DNA from: Notospermus geniculatus
Lineage: Eukaryota > Nemertea > Pilidiophora > Heteronemertea > Lineidae
Direction of reading: 5' to 3'
DNA length: 64,000 nt
NCBI GenBank assembly: GCA_002633025.1
Contig: NMRB01000057.1
Location: 1 to 64,000 of the forward strand
Part shown: positions 46,366 to 58,000 of the stretch, piece by piece
Layout: each line of letters opens with the position of its first letter
Position numbering within the stretch: position 1 is the stretch's first letter
Position numbers and translations under genes: made by a program
The notes under the pieces: model-generated
The model's input: only the letters and a program-made list of their open reading frames with translations
Database searches by the model: none
What the model was told of the DNA's origin: nothing

Positions 46366-46495
46366 AAGTTTTCGCAAAGCCCCCGAAACGCCAACGTGAA
46401 CGCCAAACCCATTGTTGGATGCCACGAAGAGGGCAGCGAACAAAAGGATAGACATTCGTGTTGGCGTTTTCGGGGGCTTTTTGCGAAAGCTCTAT
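46366..46495. mobile_element. Foldback MITE, family A, copy 2
   Basis: AAGTTTTCGCAAAGCCCCCG on the left and CGGGGGCTTTTTGCGAAAGC on the right; interior CATTGTTGGATGCC and GAACAAAAGGATAG as in copy 1. Confidence 0.8.
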
Positions 46496-47155
46496 AATAA
46501 AGTCAGCGCGTTCCTATCGCTAGGCCTTCGACCGTACGCTCTGTCTTGGAGCGATCGTAAGCGCTGGTATTTCAAGTGCGCGTTGCCTGGGGGGGGGGGC
46601 GAATGGTAACAAGGCCTTTATTTCCGTTTCCTTCAGTTATGTGCCTTGCCGTTTCAAGATGCAGCAAATTGCGGCTATAACGGACCCACTTTGATTCAAT
46701 TTCATTTTTCTTTTACAGAATGAAACTTTCAGTGTAAGTTGCGCGATGTTTTTTATTTGTGTGGAGGGAAGTGCATCTTACTGTAGCGGGTTGGTTGTTG
46801 GTACACTTTTCCGGAATACTTTCATGCTCTAAATAAAGTGCTATGAAGCTGTCAATACATGGTGTTGGGAAAGCATGTGTCATCATCTGTATAATACTTC
46901 CATGGTGTCACACAGTCTTCCTGATTAGTCAACTCGCAGCCAGTGAGCTTCAAGAACAATATTGCTGGTGGTGGTGGGCTTCCTTTCAGTGCTTTCGTTC
47001 GTCCACAAATGGTGGTGTACAGAAGACTGTCCGAACCTCAGGGATTCCTGTCTAGAATTCCACGGATTTGGGCCCGTGGATACTAGCGGAACTCCACCGA
47101 CGCGACGCTGCGGGGAGGGTTCGTCCAAGCATCCCGTTTGACATTGCCTATATAG

Positions 47156-50100
47156 GCCTACCCTGGTTCGGACATGTCCGGNGCTGCCTTAAAAGCCCAC
47201 AATATGACTGTGAAGCAGAACGAAGTAGCCCCGAGTTTAGCTCCTGGGGTGAACGAGACTGGAGTTGAGGAGCAACTCCACGAAGCTCAAATTGAAACAC
47301 ATATCAAATACGCTTTCTGGATCATGGCTTGCGTCATGGTGAGTATCGTAGACACGCGTTCCTATTCGTTCGAACCAAGTCGATTCGAATTACCGTCAGT
47401 TTCAGCGATTCCTCCAGACTCAGGTCGATTGCAGCCGAATGCTCAACATTTTCATCCTCCAACTCCATGGGATTTTCAGTGAGCGCTCGCTTCACCACGC
47501 CCTGACGAAGGGCACCCGTACGATGACGTCGGGGCACCCGTACGGTGACGTAGAATATGGTCGCCCCAAGCACGTCCAGCTGGGTTAATAATTCGTCGCC
47601 TTAGTTTGTAAATTTGTGAAATTTCAGCTTCCTATTCCAATGCTTGTTGGGTTTCTTATGATGAAGAGACGAAGCTATACGATGCAGGTCCATGAGAGAC
47701 TTGTGGAAACAGAGAGTGGTTACTCCCTCGGTGACGGAAAGGCGCCAAAAGAAACAAGTGATAAAACAACCAAAACTAGCTTAGGTAGGTAAGAACGAAC
47801 GAACGATGGAAATCATTTTGTAGGAAATCATCCCACTTGCAAGACACCATTTTACAAGACGTAGAGTAGTTGTGCTTCGCTGATGTTCGCTTATCGTCAT
47901 TGCTGTCAGTTTCTACGAACGTAGGCGCCAGCCGTGATGGCGGCCAATCAGCCTCAATCGTGGGCCTGATAGGAGTAGTGGAAGTTCATGATTTGCATGG
48001 ATTTCTTCGATGCGATAGGTCAGTTTCGTTCATCCTGCTGTCATCCTCAAAAGTGATGTACGGGCGCGAGCGTTAAGATGGTTTCGTTTCGCGAGCAGCG
48101 ATCTTTTATCTTTGGAATCCCCAGGAATTCATCCTTTCTCAAGATGACATTTAAAAGTTATAAGCTTCCTCTACCAGATGAATGCGAATGCTTATTTGCG
48201 ACTGTAGCCCCGTTCCTTGCCAAAGTCAATTTTGCCAAAATGAACACATGAAAACGCTTAAATGGCAGCCGAAAGCCATCATTTTGGTTGTGATCCGGTA
48301 TTCAATATGGCCGCCAGGCGGACATCTTGGATTTCGGCGTCGCTGCCGAATGGCATTAAAGGTATTCATTGGAAACCAGGGACCTTATTCACGAAGCTGT
48401 CGTAACGATATGGAGCGTGTAAACTATTGTTTATTTGCGGCAAACCTATTGTTCACCATGGGCCTAACAAAGGATTTGCGTACCACAGTTACGGGGGCTT
48501 TGTGAATAAGGTCCCTGGGTCTTCTGTGCGATTTCGGGTAGTAGGTTTTTGGTAGATTGATTATGATTCGTTATAATGAAATTGCAACTGGCAGGTGAAA
48601 GGGTCAAGTTCCTTTAGCTTTCCAACAGCACAGAAAGGTGGTCACTAAGGAAACTCACCTAGACTGGTATATGCAGAGGAAGATCGTTGTATTAGACATA
48701 ACATAAAGAACACCAAAATAGTCACAAGACTTGCTAAATTATTCTGTTCCAGATGAAAATGATGAGGAGGAGGAGGAACATTATGTTTGTGTCTATGAGC
48801 CTTGTGATTTAGGTAGACATTGAAATCATCTGAGCATGTGAATTCTTCCTGCACTAAAACCTTTGCCAACTCCTCTTCCTAACTGCATGGCAGGCGAATA
48901 TTCAGACTCTCTTCATCAAAATTAAACGTTATGTCTTTCATCTGATGCTCCGTACGTTTTACTGCTTATAGAATGACAATTTTTGTCATGTTAACTTATT
49001 AAATTTTTTACAACAATCTCAATTCTTTATCTTACCTATACTGCAAGATGTATATGAAAAAGCTTTTTGAAACGTTGCTGATTTTCTTGGTGTGTTCGGC
49101 GACCTACATGTACATGTAGCTTTTGGGCATTTGAGTTAAGGCTGTGGCTTTTAAAGGGCCTCTAGAGGCAGCCCAGCATGGCTGGGGAAAACCCCGGGGA
49201 AAACCCAGGTTCAATACCTCGTAATGGTGATTAACGTTAAAGTGGCGCCGCCTAGCTGAAGAACCGGTACTGATAGTAGCCTAATGGCGAGCTGCCTCTA
49301 GAGGCCCTTTAAGTGTGCAGTGTGTGTTGTGAGCCTTTGGGGCAGGTTTTTACAAGGGCGGCACCTGTGTTCTTTGAGATGATGTACGTTTTTACACTCT
49401 TTGTACTGTACCCCCAATTACATGCCAAGGCCAACCCCGCTGGCCATGGAGGATATCCCTTATTGCCCAGTGGTGGCGAGTTGGCCTGCGAGCTGGAAGG
49501 TAAAACAGCGTTGAGCGCGGTCAGTACGGCACTTGGATTGGTGACGGACGCGTACACCCTTCCTATAGACAATTCTCGAATTAGAAATCTGCGCACTTCC
49601 GCCGGCCGAAATTGCAACCAAAACCTCGATCTGACGCAGTCCTTGATTCAGCAAAATGGTCGAGTCTACGAAGTCACTGTCGTGGGTTGTCTGCGTCTCG
49701 TCATTCAGCTTCAGATCGAGGTTGTGGTTGAGATTTCGGCGGAAGTGCGCAGATCTTTGTCGTTTATATACATGTACATGTATACGTCAAATATATATGA
49801 CGTAGAATGAGCAATGCGATTTGCATTCAAATGGCGACAAAAACACAACATACTGTTATTCTCAGTTCTTAAATCCTTCGATGATGTCAAGAGGAGAAAC
49901 GCGTTAATTTTCCGCCTCATATTTTCCTTACTTCAGCCGCCCGGACAGTATGGGAGAAACCATCAGATATCAGAGGGGAGCATTGTTGTGGTTCAAGCTC
50001 AATCCAAGTCATCTTGATTACCATCGCCACGGCGGTCATGTTATTCATATACGATGGTTTACAGGTCAGTAGAATCACGGACCTTTCTTGAATGTTGAGA

Positions 50101-52387
50101 AAACGAAATAATATTTAAAGCATCCCTCTTTAAAGATCATCCAACAGTATTTTCGCAAGCTGATCTGAACACGATTAAGTATGAGGTATTAGTGGACGAT
50201 ACGTTTTTCACTTTCAGTCTGCCTTCGGCGGATACGTGTACGCCTACGCTTTAAAAAGTATAGTCGGGTTGCGGAAGACAGAAGGTGCTTATCTAAATGC
50301 CTGTTTTTGGGTAAGTCAGCACCTAGTTTTTGACAAAGTCTGTGAGTGAAGATATCGCCGATGTTTCGGCGTAAAAGATTAGATCTTCACTTCCTGTTCA
50401 CAGTGATGCATGTTGCATGACCGTGACTTGTAGCAACAAGCGCTATACCACCTGATAACACTGTTCTCGTGCCTTCCGTGGTATTTGCAAAAAGCAGTTG
50501 AATCTGGACGAACAACTACCACTACTCCCCCTGTCGACATAAAAACAAAATTGTACCATCTCTTTCAGGGGACTTTTTCTGTGGGTCGATTACTTTCAGT
50601 GTTCGTTGCCACAAGATTCAGCCCCGCGTTCATGTTAATGTGCAATATTGTAAGTATTTTGGACTAAAGGATTAGTGTTTTTGACTAACTCAAAGAAACA
50701 ATGGACCTGCTAATCTGTATTACGTGATATACATGTGTTATGAAAGTCAAGTTATTGTCTTTACTACAGTATTGTACTTCACTATAATCCAATGAATTTT
50801 GTGACCGACGAAAGAAAGGAAGTAAAAGCATACATGGTGTTACGCATTATGAAGGTTATTTTGCTTGATGCAATGGACACATCCACCAACAATAATGGCA
50901 TGCCACCATCTGCAAATGATGAGCCAAAGCCTTCCTTGTGGACTTTCTCAATCATTCTCACCTCGAATCTAACAGTTTGTGGTCAGAGTAACAAAGGCTC
51001 GAACACCATTCCTCATTCAAACATGAAATCTAGCCATCTTCTCTCAATGACTTTTGAAGATATCCTTCTTTCGTTTCAGGGTGGGAGTTTATTTTCAATG
51101 ATACTTATGATTTCTCTACGCCACGATCACATAGCCTTGTACATTGGCACGTGTATGTTCGGAATATTTCTGAGCAGCATCACGCCGACTGCTTTGTCGT
51201 TGGCCGAGCAGTACATTGATGTCACATGTAAGTTGCACTGGAAGCCCTATCCCTCTTTCTAAATCGTTTTGGATTTTTTAACAAAACAAAGAGCGAAAAA
51301 CACATATTTTTGACATCACTTCAGAATCAATGTTCTTTATTTCTTCAACAGCATCTATCACTGCGACGATCGTGACGTTGGCTGCACTTGGGGAGATGAT
51401 CTTACCAGTTGTTGTCGGCAATGTAAGTAACGCACAGCGACAACAGGGTTCCTTCTGTTTCTAGAAAAAAAAAGAAAAAATCTCCTCCGGAGGTGAACAG
51501 GCGAATTGGATAGGACTCATGTTTAGAGGATGCTACAGCGGCATTCCTTTCGGCAGAACCCAATATCTTTGACTTCCTTGTTTGTGCAGATGGAAACAAA
51601 TGGCAATACAGTACCAAATTGTTTCTAAGAACTTATGGTCACATCTTGCATTCCCTTTGCAGTTGTTCGTCTCGCTAGGTCCGGTCAGCTTCCTTGCTAC
51701 GGGCGTTATAATGACCTTAGTGTCTGTATTGGTGTTCTTTGTAATCTGGTGCATCGGGAAACACTCTCCTAAACAACTGGGTAAGTGGGACCTGTGTAAC
51801 GTTTGTAGCTAGATGTCCCCTTTTGCAGTGTTCCCCAACAGTATATTAACGCCGATATCTCGTACGACTGTTCAGAGTCGGAAAAAACGCAGTAGGCTAT
51901 TTTGTGTGGTGAAGTTTCGACGGCGCCCCGCCAGCTTGGATTTCTTGCAAACTGCACATGCACAGTTATATCTGGTGGGCATATTTAGATCTCGCGAGCC
52001 AATCACATGCTTTGGTTTGCCTACCAGATAAGTGCGCACGCACAAAATCTCTGTGGAAAGCAAGATGGCGGCGGCTGTCGAAACGATGAATATGCATGAA
52101 ACTACGGCACTCAGACATAAAATCTGGGAATCAGTGATGAAACTTTCAGGATAGGCCTACACGATAACGAATGGGGGTTTGAAACCTCGCGTTTGACGTC
52201 TGATTCTTATGTTATTTCAGCTCGTAAGCCATCTTCCCTCATCTGGTGTGACGCTTGCTGTATCACGTCCGAGCCAGAGCCGGAGGAGGGTCAGCCGACC
52301 ACAGTCAAATATTACTCACGGATGTCAGAAAGCAATAGCAGTATAGAAATGACAGATCAAACTAATGAAGAAAAGAAGGGGTCATAG
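47156..52387 (+). CDS. MFSD4A: MFSD4A-like major facilitator transporter, C-terminal 381 residues
   Basis: Multi-pass membrane transporter of the major facilitator superfamily; the substrate of vertebrate MFSD4A is not settled. Exons: 47156-47338, 47628-47784, 49937-50064, 50218-50310, 50569-50649, 51080-51227, 51352-51422, 51663-51780, 52221-52387; all junctions GT-AG and phases agree. The first exon gives an extracellular loop with N-glycosylation sequons (NMT, NET) and YAFWIMACVM, then LPIPMLVGFLM, matching the sixth helix of vertebrate MFSD4A (YAFWIMALINLPVPM). A cytoplasmic loop follows, then SAFGGYVYAYAL, GTFSVGRLLSVFVATRFSPA, MFGIFLSSITPTALSLAEQY and ALGEMILPVVVGN, in family order, and a Ser/Glu-rich C-tail. 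About 170 N-terminal residues (helices 1-5) are not found. A frame with KACVIICIILPWCHTVFL at about 46867-46942 ending at a donor could be the fourth helix (weak). The isolated N at 47182 falls in a Gly codon and changes nothing. Confidence 0.85.
48376..48518. mobile_element. MITE in transporter intron 2
   Basis: CCAGGGACCTTATTCACGAA at the left and the inverse GTGAATAAGGTCCCTGG at the right; CGAAGCTGTCGTAAC and TTACGGGGGCTTTG pair further in. 143 bp, fragment copy at 46267. Confidence 0.75.
49151..49312. mobile_element. TTAA-flanked MITE in transporter intron 2
   Basis: TTAA at both ends, then perfect 20-bp inverted repeats AAAGGGCCTCTAGAGGCAGC (left) and GCTGCCTCTAGAGGCCCTTT (right). The arm is itself palindromic at CCTCTAGAGG. 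162 bp, non-coding. Confidence 0.8.
49587..49754. mobile_element. MITE with ~42-bp inverted ends in transporter intron 2
   Basis: ATCTGCGCACTTCCGCCGGC onward to CCTCGATCTGA at left is matched by the inverse TCAGATCGAGGTTGTGGTTG onward to GCGCAGAT at right. The overlapping 165-residue plus-strand frame is explained by this element plus chance. Confidence 0.75.
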
Positions 52388-52457
52388 GTCAAGGTCGTTG
52401 GGAGCCATGCTTCAGAAGTTCAAGGTCACATGGCAATATAACTGGATTGGTGCATAC

Positions 52458-52463
52458 AATAAA
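52458..52463 (+). terminator. Polyadenylation signal of the transporter gene
   Basis: AATAAA about 70 bases after the stop codon, in CATACAATAAAATC. Confidence 0.55.
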
Positions 52464-53239
52464 ATCAAAAGAAATCAGTGAATTCAATTCATTTGAACCT
52501 GTGTTTCGTCTGACGGACTTCTGGTTGTCTCTACCTACATGTAGAGAAGTGCACCGGGCTCATCACAAGAACGCTGTTGTAGAGCGTACGTCAGTTCCCG
52601 GTGGTGATAAAGGCCTACCGGTGGGCCTACGCGATGGGACATGGAAGGTTGCAGTGGCCATTTTGTGGGAAGAACTGGAGCATGGATTCAAAAAGCCTTT
52701 TCCAAAAGGAACTTAATCAATTTATTCATCATGGTTGTGCATATTGATACGTGTGATAGGAATTGTGTTGGGAATTCTGTGATTTTTTTCTCTCAATTGT
52801 TGACTTGTTCGTGATATAATGTTTGTTGATAGCAGTTCAGCCTTCTGTTCAACTCTTCACAGTCGGGTGCACCACATGGGCGCATCATATAGTTCCACGA
52901 TCACTTTAGAAACGGCGACACTATACTGAGTAGCTTGTGATGGCCTCCTCCGTACTTACCAGGGCCAATAATGCTATTGCGTCGGCGCTGACGGAAAAAT
53001 TAAATACAAATACCGATCCGGCGCTCCCGCCTGTATAACAAACAGACCCGACAGAATATCTCTTCTTCACTGGTACCTACAGTGAGCTCTTGGTCTGAAA
53101 TAGTAGGATTACCCCCCTCGTGCCCGCTTCCCGGGATGGTGGCGGCAAGAAGGGCGAATGGGGTACGACCAGTGTGAACGCGGAGGGAGTCCCGCTGGAA
53201 TCAAAGTCCGGGTGCTATTGTGATTACCGTAAGCCTTTG
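52464..53239. other. Intergenic, no gene seen
   Basis: No supported exon between the transporter 3' end and the element cluster. Confidence 0.4.
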
Positions 53240-53377
53240 TTAAGGCTGATTCATACTCCGTCCGGATTTTGCGCCGACTATGATCAATTTCACTGCGTGT
53301 GCACATTCACGTCGTGGAAACCTGCGATCAGTTTCATGCGCTTGACGGTCCGCAAGCGACTATGAATCAGCCCTTAA
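53240..53377. mobile_element. TTAA-flanked MITE
   Basis: TTAA at both ends; left TTAAGGCTGATTCATACTCC and right TATGAATCAGCCCTTAA are inverse copies over about 17 bp with one base inserted. 138 bp. Confidence 0.75.
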
Positions 53378-53525
53378 GGATTCTGTCGCTTACCCCAAAC
53401 ATAACCCGTTACATGCGTTGCCTTTGTCTTGAGGACTACATTCCTAGGACTTTCTCCGCAGGTACACCTGCTTTCCATAAAACAAGGATTCAAACTGTCT
53501 GCGGGCGTTCCATCTGCTGAAAATA

Positions 53526-53650
53526 GAGAGTTTTCGCAAAGTCCCCGAAACGCCTACGCGAACGCCTGTCCTGTTGTTCGCTGTTCTTTGCTAGGCATCG
53601 AAGGGATTGGCGTTCGCGTTGGCGTTTCGGGGGCTTTGCGAAAACTCTTT
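53526..53650. mobile_element. Foldback MITE, family A, copy 3
   Basis: GAGAGTTTTCGCAAAGTCCC at left, GGGGGCTTTGCGAAAACTCT at right; GTTCGCGTTGGCGTTTCGG pairs with the left arm interior. First of four copies within 700 bp. Confidence 0.85.
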
Positions 53651-53681
53651 AATATCATTGCAACATAAAACACAGATATTA

Positions 53682-53806
53682 CGGAGTTTTCGCAAACCCC
53701 GAACGCCAATCTATAATAGTTGTTCGATGCCTTTAAGAGAACAGCGAACAATAGGATAGGCGTTCGCGTCGGCGTTTCGGGGCAGGGGCTTTGCGAAAAC
53801 TCTCTA
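53682..53806. mobile_element. Foldback MITE, family A, copy 4
   Basis: CGGAGTTTTCGCAAACCCCG at left and GGGGCTTTGCGAAAACTCTC at right, with a small GGGGCA insertion in the right arm. Confidence 0.85.
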
Positions 53807-53946
53807 CTGTTTTGATTACAGTATCGCTTATCATATTCTCTGTCTTCCCTTCTTCTGTGTGATGTTGAAATGTTGTGTTGATCTTCCATATGAGGCCATA
53901 TATAGGGTTTGAGATTAGTACTGTTTCGTGTAGTCATAGCATCAAT

Positions 53947-54075
53947 AGCGAGTTTTCGCAAAGCCCGAAACGCGGACGCGGACGCCAATCCCAATGTTCG
54001 ATATCACGAAGACAGCAACGAACAGTAGGATAGACGTTCGCGTCCGCGTTTCAGGGGCTTTGCGAAAACTCCCTA
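53947..54075. mobile_element. Foldback MITE, family A, copy 5
   Basis: GCGAGTTTTCGCAAAGCCCG at left and GGGGCTTTGCGAAAACTCCC at right; the centre has GTTCGATATCACGAAGACAG and CGAACAGTAGG. Confidence 0.85.
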
Positions 54076-54099
54076 TTAGAGAATATATTCGCGCGTCGC

Positions 54100-54228
54100 A
54101 ATGCCCCCCCCCCGGAACGCCAACGCCAACGCAGTCCCATTGTTCGAAGCCCACGAAGAGAGCACCGAACAAATTAAGGATAGACGTTCGCATTGGCGTT
54201 TCGGGAGGAGGGTCTTTGCGAAAACCTT
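54100..54228. mobile_element. Foldback MITE, family A, copy 6, worn
   Basis: The left end is replaced by a poly-C run; the interior and right arm GGTCTTTGCGAAAACC are intact. Frames through copies 3-6 repeat words like RKAPETPTRT and are artefacts of the element. Confidence 0.75.
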
Positions 54229-54624
54229 CCATTTTCACGAACATGACGAACCGAAAATCGGGACAGACCGCTCTTGGTTCTGGAATAACCGGCATCGGTT
54301 ATGAGGCAGAATCATTTTGGTCAAGGCGAGAAAACTTCATAACGGTTCTTGGCTTCAGATGATAAATGAGGAATGCTCTGTTCTGATAACATATCACGTT
54401 TTGTGTTGAAACAGTGAAATAAATTTCTGCAGTGAGGTGACGAGTTTGATTTTTTCTTTCCTTATATTCTGCGTATCTGCGTCTTGCCATCTCAATCTGA
54501 CGACGTATTCATAATGCACACGTAGGTCTACAAGCCTTAAGCCTAAGAAAAAAATTAAAATAATTGGGTAAAATGATATAGGAATAAATGAAAGAAAAGT
54601 ATAAAGTGAAAGGAAAAAGAAAAA

Positions 54625-54720
54625 AGTATGATCCTCAAGGGGGACTCGAACCCACGTCGCTATTCCTGCACTGCGTGCCATTTTGGTTATTTTGGTTTCA
54701 TAAACCACCGCTAGGGTGTG
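54625..54720 (-). mobile_element. tRNA-derived SINE-like head
   Basis: On the minus strand, GTGGGTTCGAGTCCCCC is a strong pol III B box about 25 bases after GGCACGCAGTGCAGGAATAG. It does not complete a tRNA. A simple AAGT/AAAG tail follows (54560-54630). Confidence 0.45.
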
Positions 54721-55092
54721 TGCGAGACTATTGCTGCACCTAGCGGTGGCTTTCGGAACCAGGTCTCCAATGTAAACAATGTATTCTCATAGCCATGACA
54801 CACTTGTTTGCTGGTGACCTCCTTGGCGTTGTGCTAGGGCAGGCCAAGGCTTATTTGCCTGATTTAGGCCTAGTGATGGATAGTCACAGGTCTAGCCTGG
54901 TCTTCGATTTGATGTGTGGTAGGCCTAGGCTAGTTTGTTGGGCCCAAATAAGGCCCAGCCAGGACCAGGTCAATTCACAAACTACATGAACATGATGAAT
55001 GAAACGCATGGATGGTATGGATTAGTGGAACATGACATTTGAATGAATTTGACATGATATAGGCCTAGCTTTAGCCTAAGCAACATACCAAA

Positions 55093-58000
55093 ATGGCACT
55101 TGCTTTGGACTCCTTCAAAAAGACAGCCAGGGGAGGCATCCTGCCTGTGTTCTTCTCATTCTTGGAAGCACTAGAGGAGCTCTTCAAAGATGCTGAAGAA
55201 GGTAAAGATGAAATCACCTCAGCAATCATTCAGAAGGACTTCGAACGTCTGAAATTGAATTGGTGTGGGATGGAGGACAAGTACCGTTGCTATCGACACC
55301 AGGTTTGTATCGAGGCTAGGCCTAGGCTTAGAGGTAGGCCGATATCCAGTAGAATTAATGACAGTAGAGTTAGTGTGCTGACGGTTCCAGAATTTGGGAA
55401 AAGAGGGGGCACCCTGTGCTGGGAACATTGAAATTTGCTCCCAATTCCAGAATTTCATGGTCTGTTTTACAGATTTGTTGGCCAAAAGGGGGAGACACTC
55501 ACCCAGGACGCCCTCTGGATCCGTGTCTGACTTCTAGGGTCCATCGACTGAGAGAATATGAAATTGCAATTTTCGATTTCTGTTGGTAACTTCCTATTTC
55601 AATATTCTTTACTTTCTCTTTAAAGGATACAGGACTCAGCTACCTCCATTTGGCAGTGATGAAAGGTGACCTTGACATTGTAAAATACCTGACCGAGATG
55701 GGGATGGACGTCACGGAGACAGCGTACACTCGAACCAGCGATGTATTTTGGAATCTTTCATGTTTACACATTGCTATTGGTTACAAGCACAAGCATCTAC
55801 TTCCTTTCATCCGGAATCTGGGATGTGACATTGAATGTCCTCTTTACATTGGCAGTGATGCAAAAGAATGCTTTTCAAATTTGAATGGGATGTCGGCAAT
55901 ACATTTTGCTGTCCTTTTGAACGATTCTGCTACATTGACTCAGCTGATAGATTGGCAAGCTCAAGTCAACGTGCAATCAAATTGTGGCTTCACACCTTTA
56001 CACATTGCAGCCATGTTGAATTATCAAAACATCGCCCAAATTTTACTGAAGAAAAAGATTATCAAAGATGCCCCTACGAAAGAGGGTGCTACGCCGGTGT
56101 TTCTTGCTGCAGAACACAATTCACAAAGGGTCTTGAGCCTGTTATTGCAGCACGGTCATAATGCGAATACTGAGACATCGGATGGTTACAAGGCACTCCA
56201 TGCTGCAGCAGAAAATGGTTCAGTTGATGCTGTAATCCTTCTCAGTAAGGCTGGCTGCTACTTAAATGATCGTGCAGATGCGAAACGGGAATATTTCAAT
56301 TGCTCCATTCATGGTGCTACACCTCTTCATCTGGCTGCCACAGCTGGTAAACGTTACGTAGTCGAAGCTTTGCTGAAACAGGGTGCAGATCCGAATACTG
56401 TGTGTTCATACCATAAAGATGGAAAGGAGGAGAAAAACATGACTGCGCTTCATCTCAGTACGATGCATAATTCAGAGATGATGTGCCGACTTCTTGTCAA
56501 AAACGGTGCTAGAATAGATGTGAAGACGTCGGAAAATAATTCTCCTCTCTTGATATGTATCCGGAACAACTATCTCGACATTGGGAAACTCCTTCTCGAA
56601 CACGGAGCAGATGTAAATGAAGATAATGGTAGGCCATTACTGACCGCAATTGAAGAAAATCAACTGGATTTTTAGCTCAGCTGACCAAAGGTCAGCGGAG
56701 CTAGTCAAATAGGTATTCAGTGGCGTCAGTGTGTCAGTCCAGCAGTCCAGCAGTCCACCAGTCCAGCAGTCCATCTGTCCAACTATGCCCGACGTTTTGT
56801 AACCGTAATAGCTAGAGACTCCAAATTACATCTGTCATCACCGACTAATGTTCCTAAGACTGCAGTGTGCCTCATCAAGCCGAGACATCAAATGTCAGCT
56901 GAGCGCAAGGCCCATGGGCCTCTTGTTGCGATCTTCTCCTGCGACAGCCAGACATACAGTTGGACCTCGCCAATAGTGGGTTAGTTCGGGATACTCACTC
57001 GGACACAGAGTTGTGTTATAACGTGACACCCCTGCATTTGGCTGTTGAGCATCAAATGAAAGATCTTGTTGAGAAACTGCTGAACCGCGGTGCTGATGTG
57101 AACACCAAGATGGCCCAGAATGGTGAGTAGCCTAGCCGTAACCACATTCTCCTGTAGCAGGACTTTGCTCTTGCTGCACTTTATACGCTCGCACACAAGT
57201 TTGTGTGAGTGGATGAAGAGGAAAGCCCTGCTGTGGGATGATGGCCTTTTAAACCATGAATTTGAATCATAGAGGAATGGTTTATTATTGGCTCTTTAGA
57301 CATAATTATTAGTGATTTGTATGTCATGCAGGAGGAAACCGATGCCCTGGAGAGGAAACCTATGCTGTCAAAGAGTGTCTCCATCTCTGTCAAATGAGTA
57401 TCAGGGCCAACTGCAAATTGAACCTGGGACGTCAGAGGTGACATACACAAGATGTTTCACTCCACCACCCTGACACCCCAAAGATGAATACAATTTTTCC
57501 TAAACAAGGAGTACAAAAAACTCCTCCGTGATCATGTCCATCTCGTCCACGCCATTGGCCCATCATCTACATTTCCATTTCAGATGGCCAGGCTCCCTCG
57601 TTCAGTCTTCTTCACACGATCGCTGCTGCACGACTCGAAAACGTTGAGCTAGCAAAGACCGTCCTCGACTTCGGATGCTCAATAAACGAAAAGACTTTGG
57701 ATGGAGAAACAGCACTCATGAAAGCCTCAAAGCCTAAACCTTTCATCAACCTTGCTAAACTGTTCATCGAAAGTGGTAAAACATTTCTTCAATTAAAATT
57801 CCTCCTTCCTGGCAATTTTCAATTACTTTGGCAATTTTCAATTGTTACTTCATGCAAATGACCTTTTGAAATTTTCAAGGAGTTGGATCTTCTTGATGAA
57901 AAATGACTTTGTTCATCCGAATAAATCTCAGTAGGCCCTCATTCCACTGCAGCGGCTTCCGTCGTGTTTTGCCTGGACCAGTGCAGTTTTTACAGAGTTG

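Noticed and set aside
46993-47155. Exon for the transporter loop after helix 4, reading GGGLPFSAFVRPQMVVY
   Set aside because: No resemblance to the expected family signature, and an in-frame stop precedes the exon at 47156.
49313-49810. 165-residue plus-strand open frame in transporter intron 2
   Set aside because: Its second half is a MITE (49587-49754) and its beginning overlaps the end of another; no splice signals or family resemblance.
53554-54295. Overlapping frames with repeated RKAPETPTRT-like words
   Set aside because: They are translations of the foldback family A arms, not a protein repeat.
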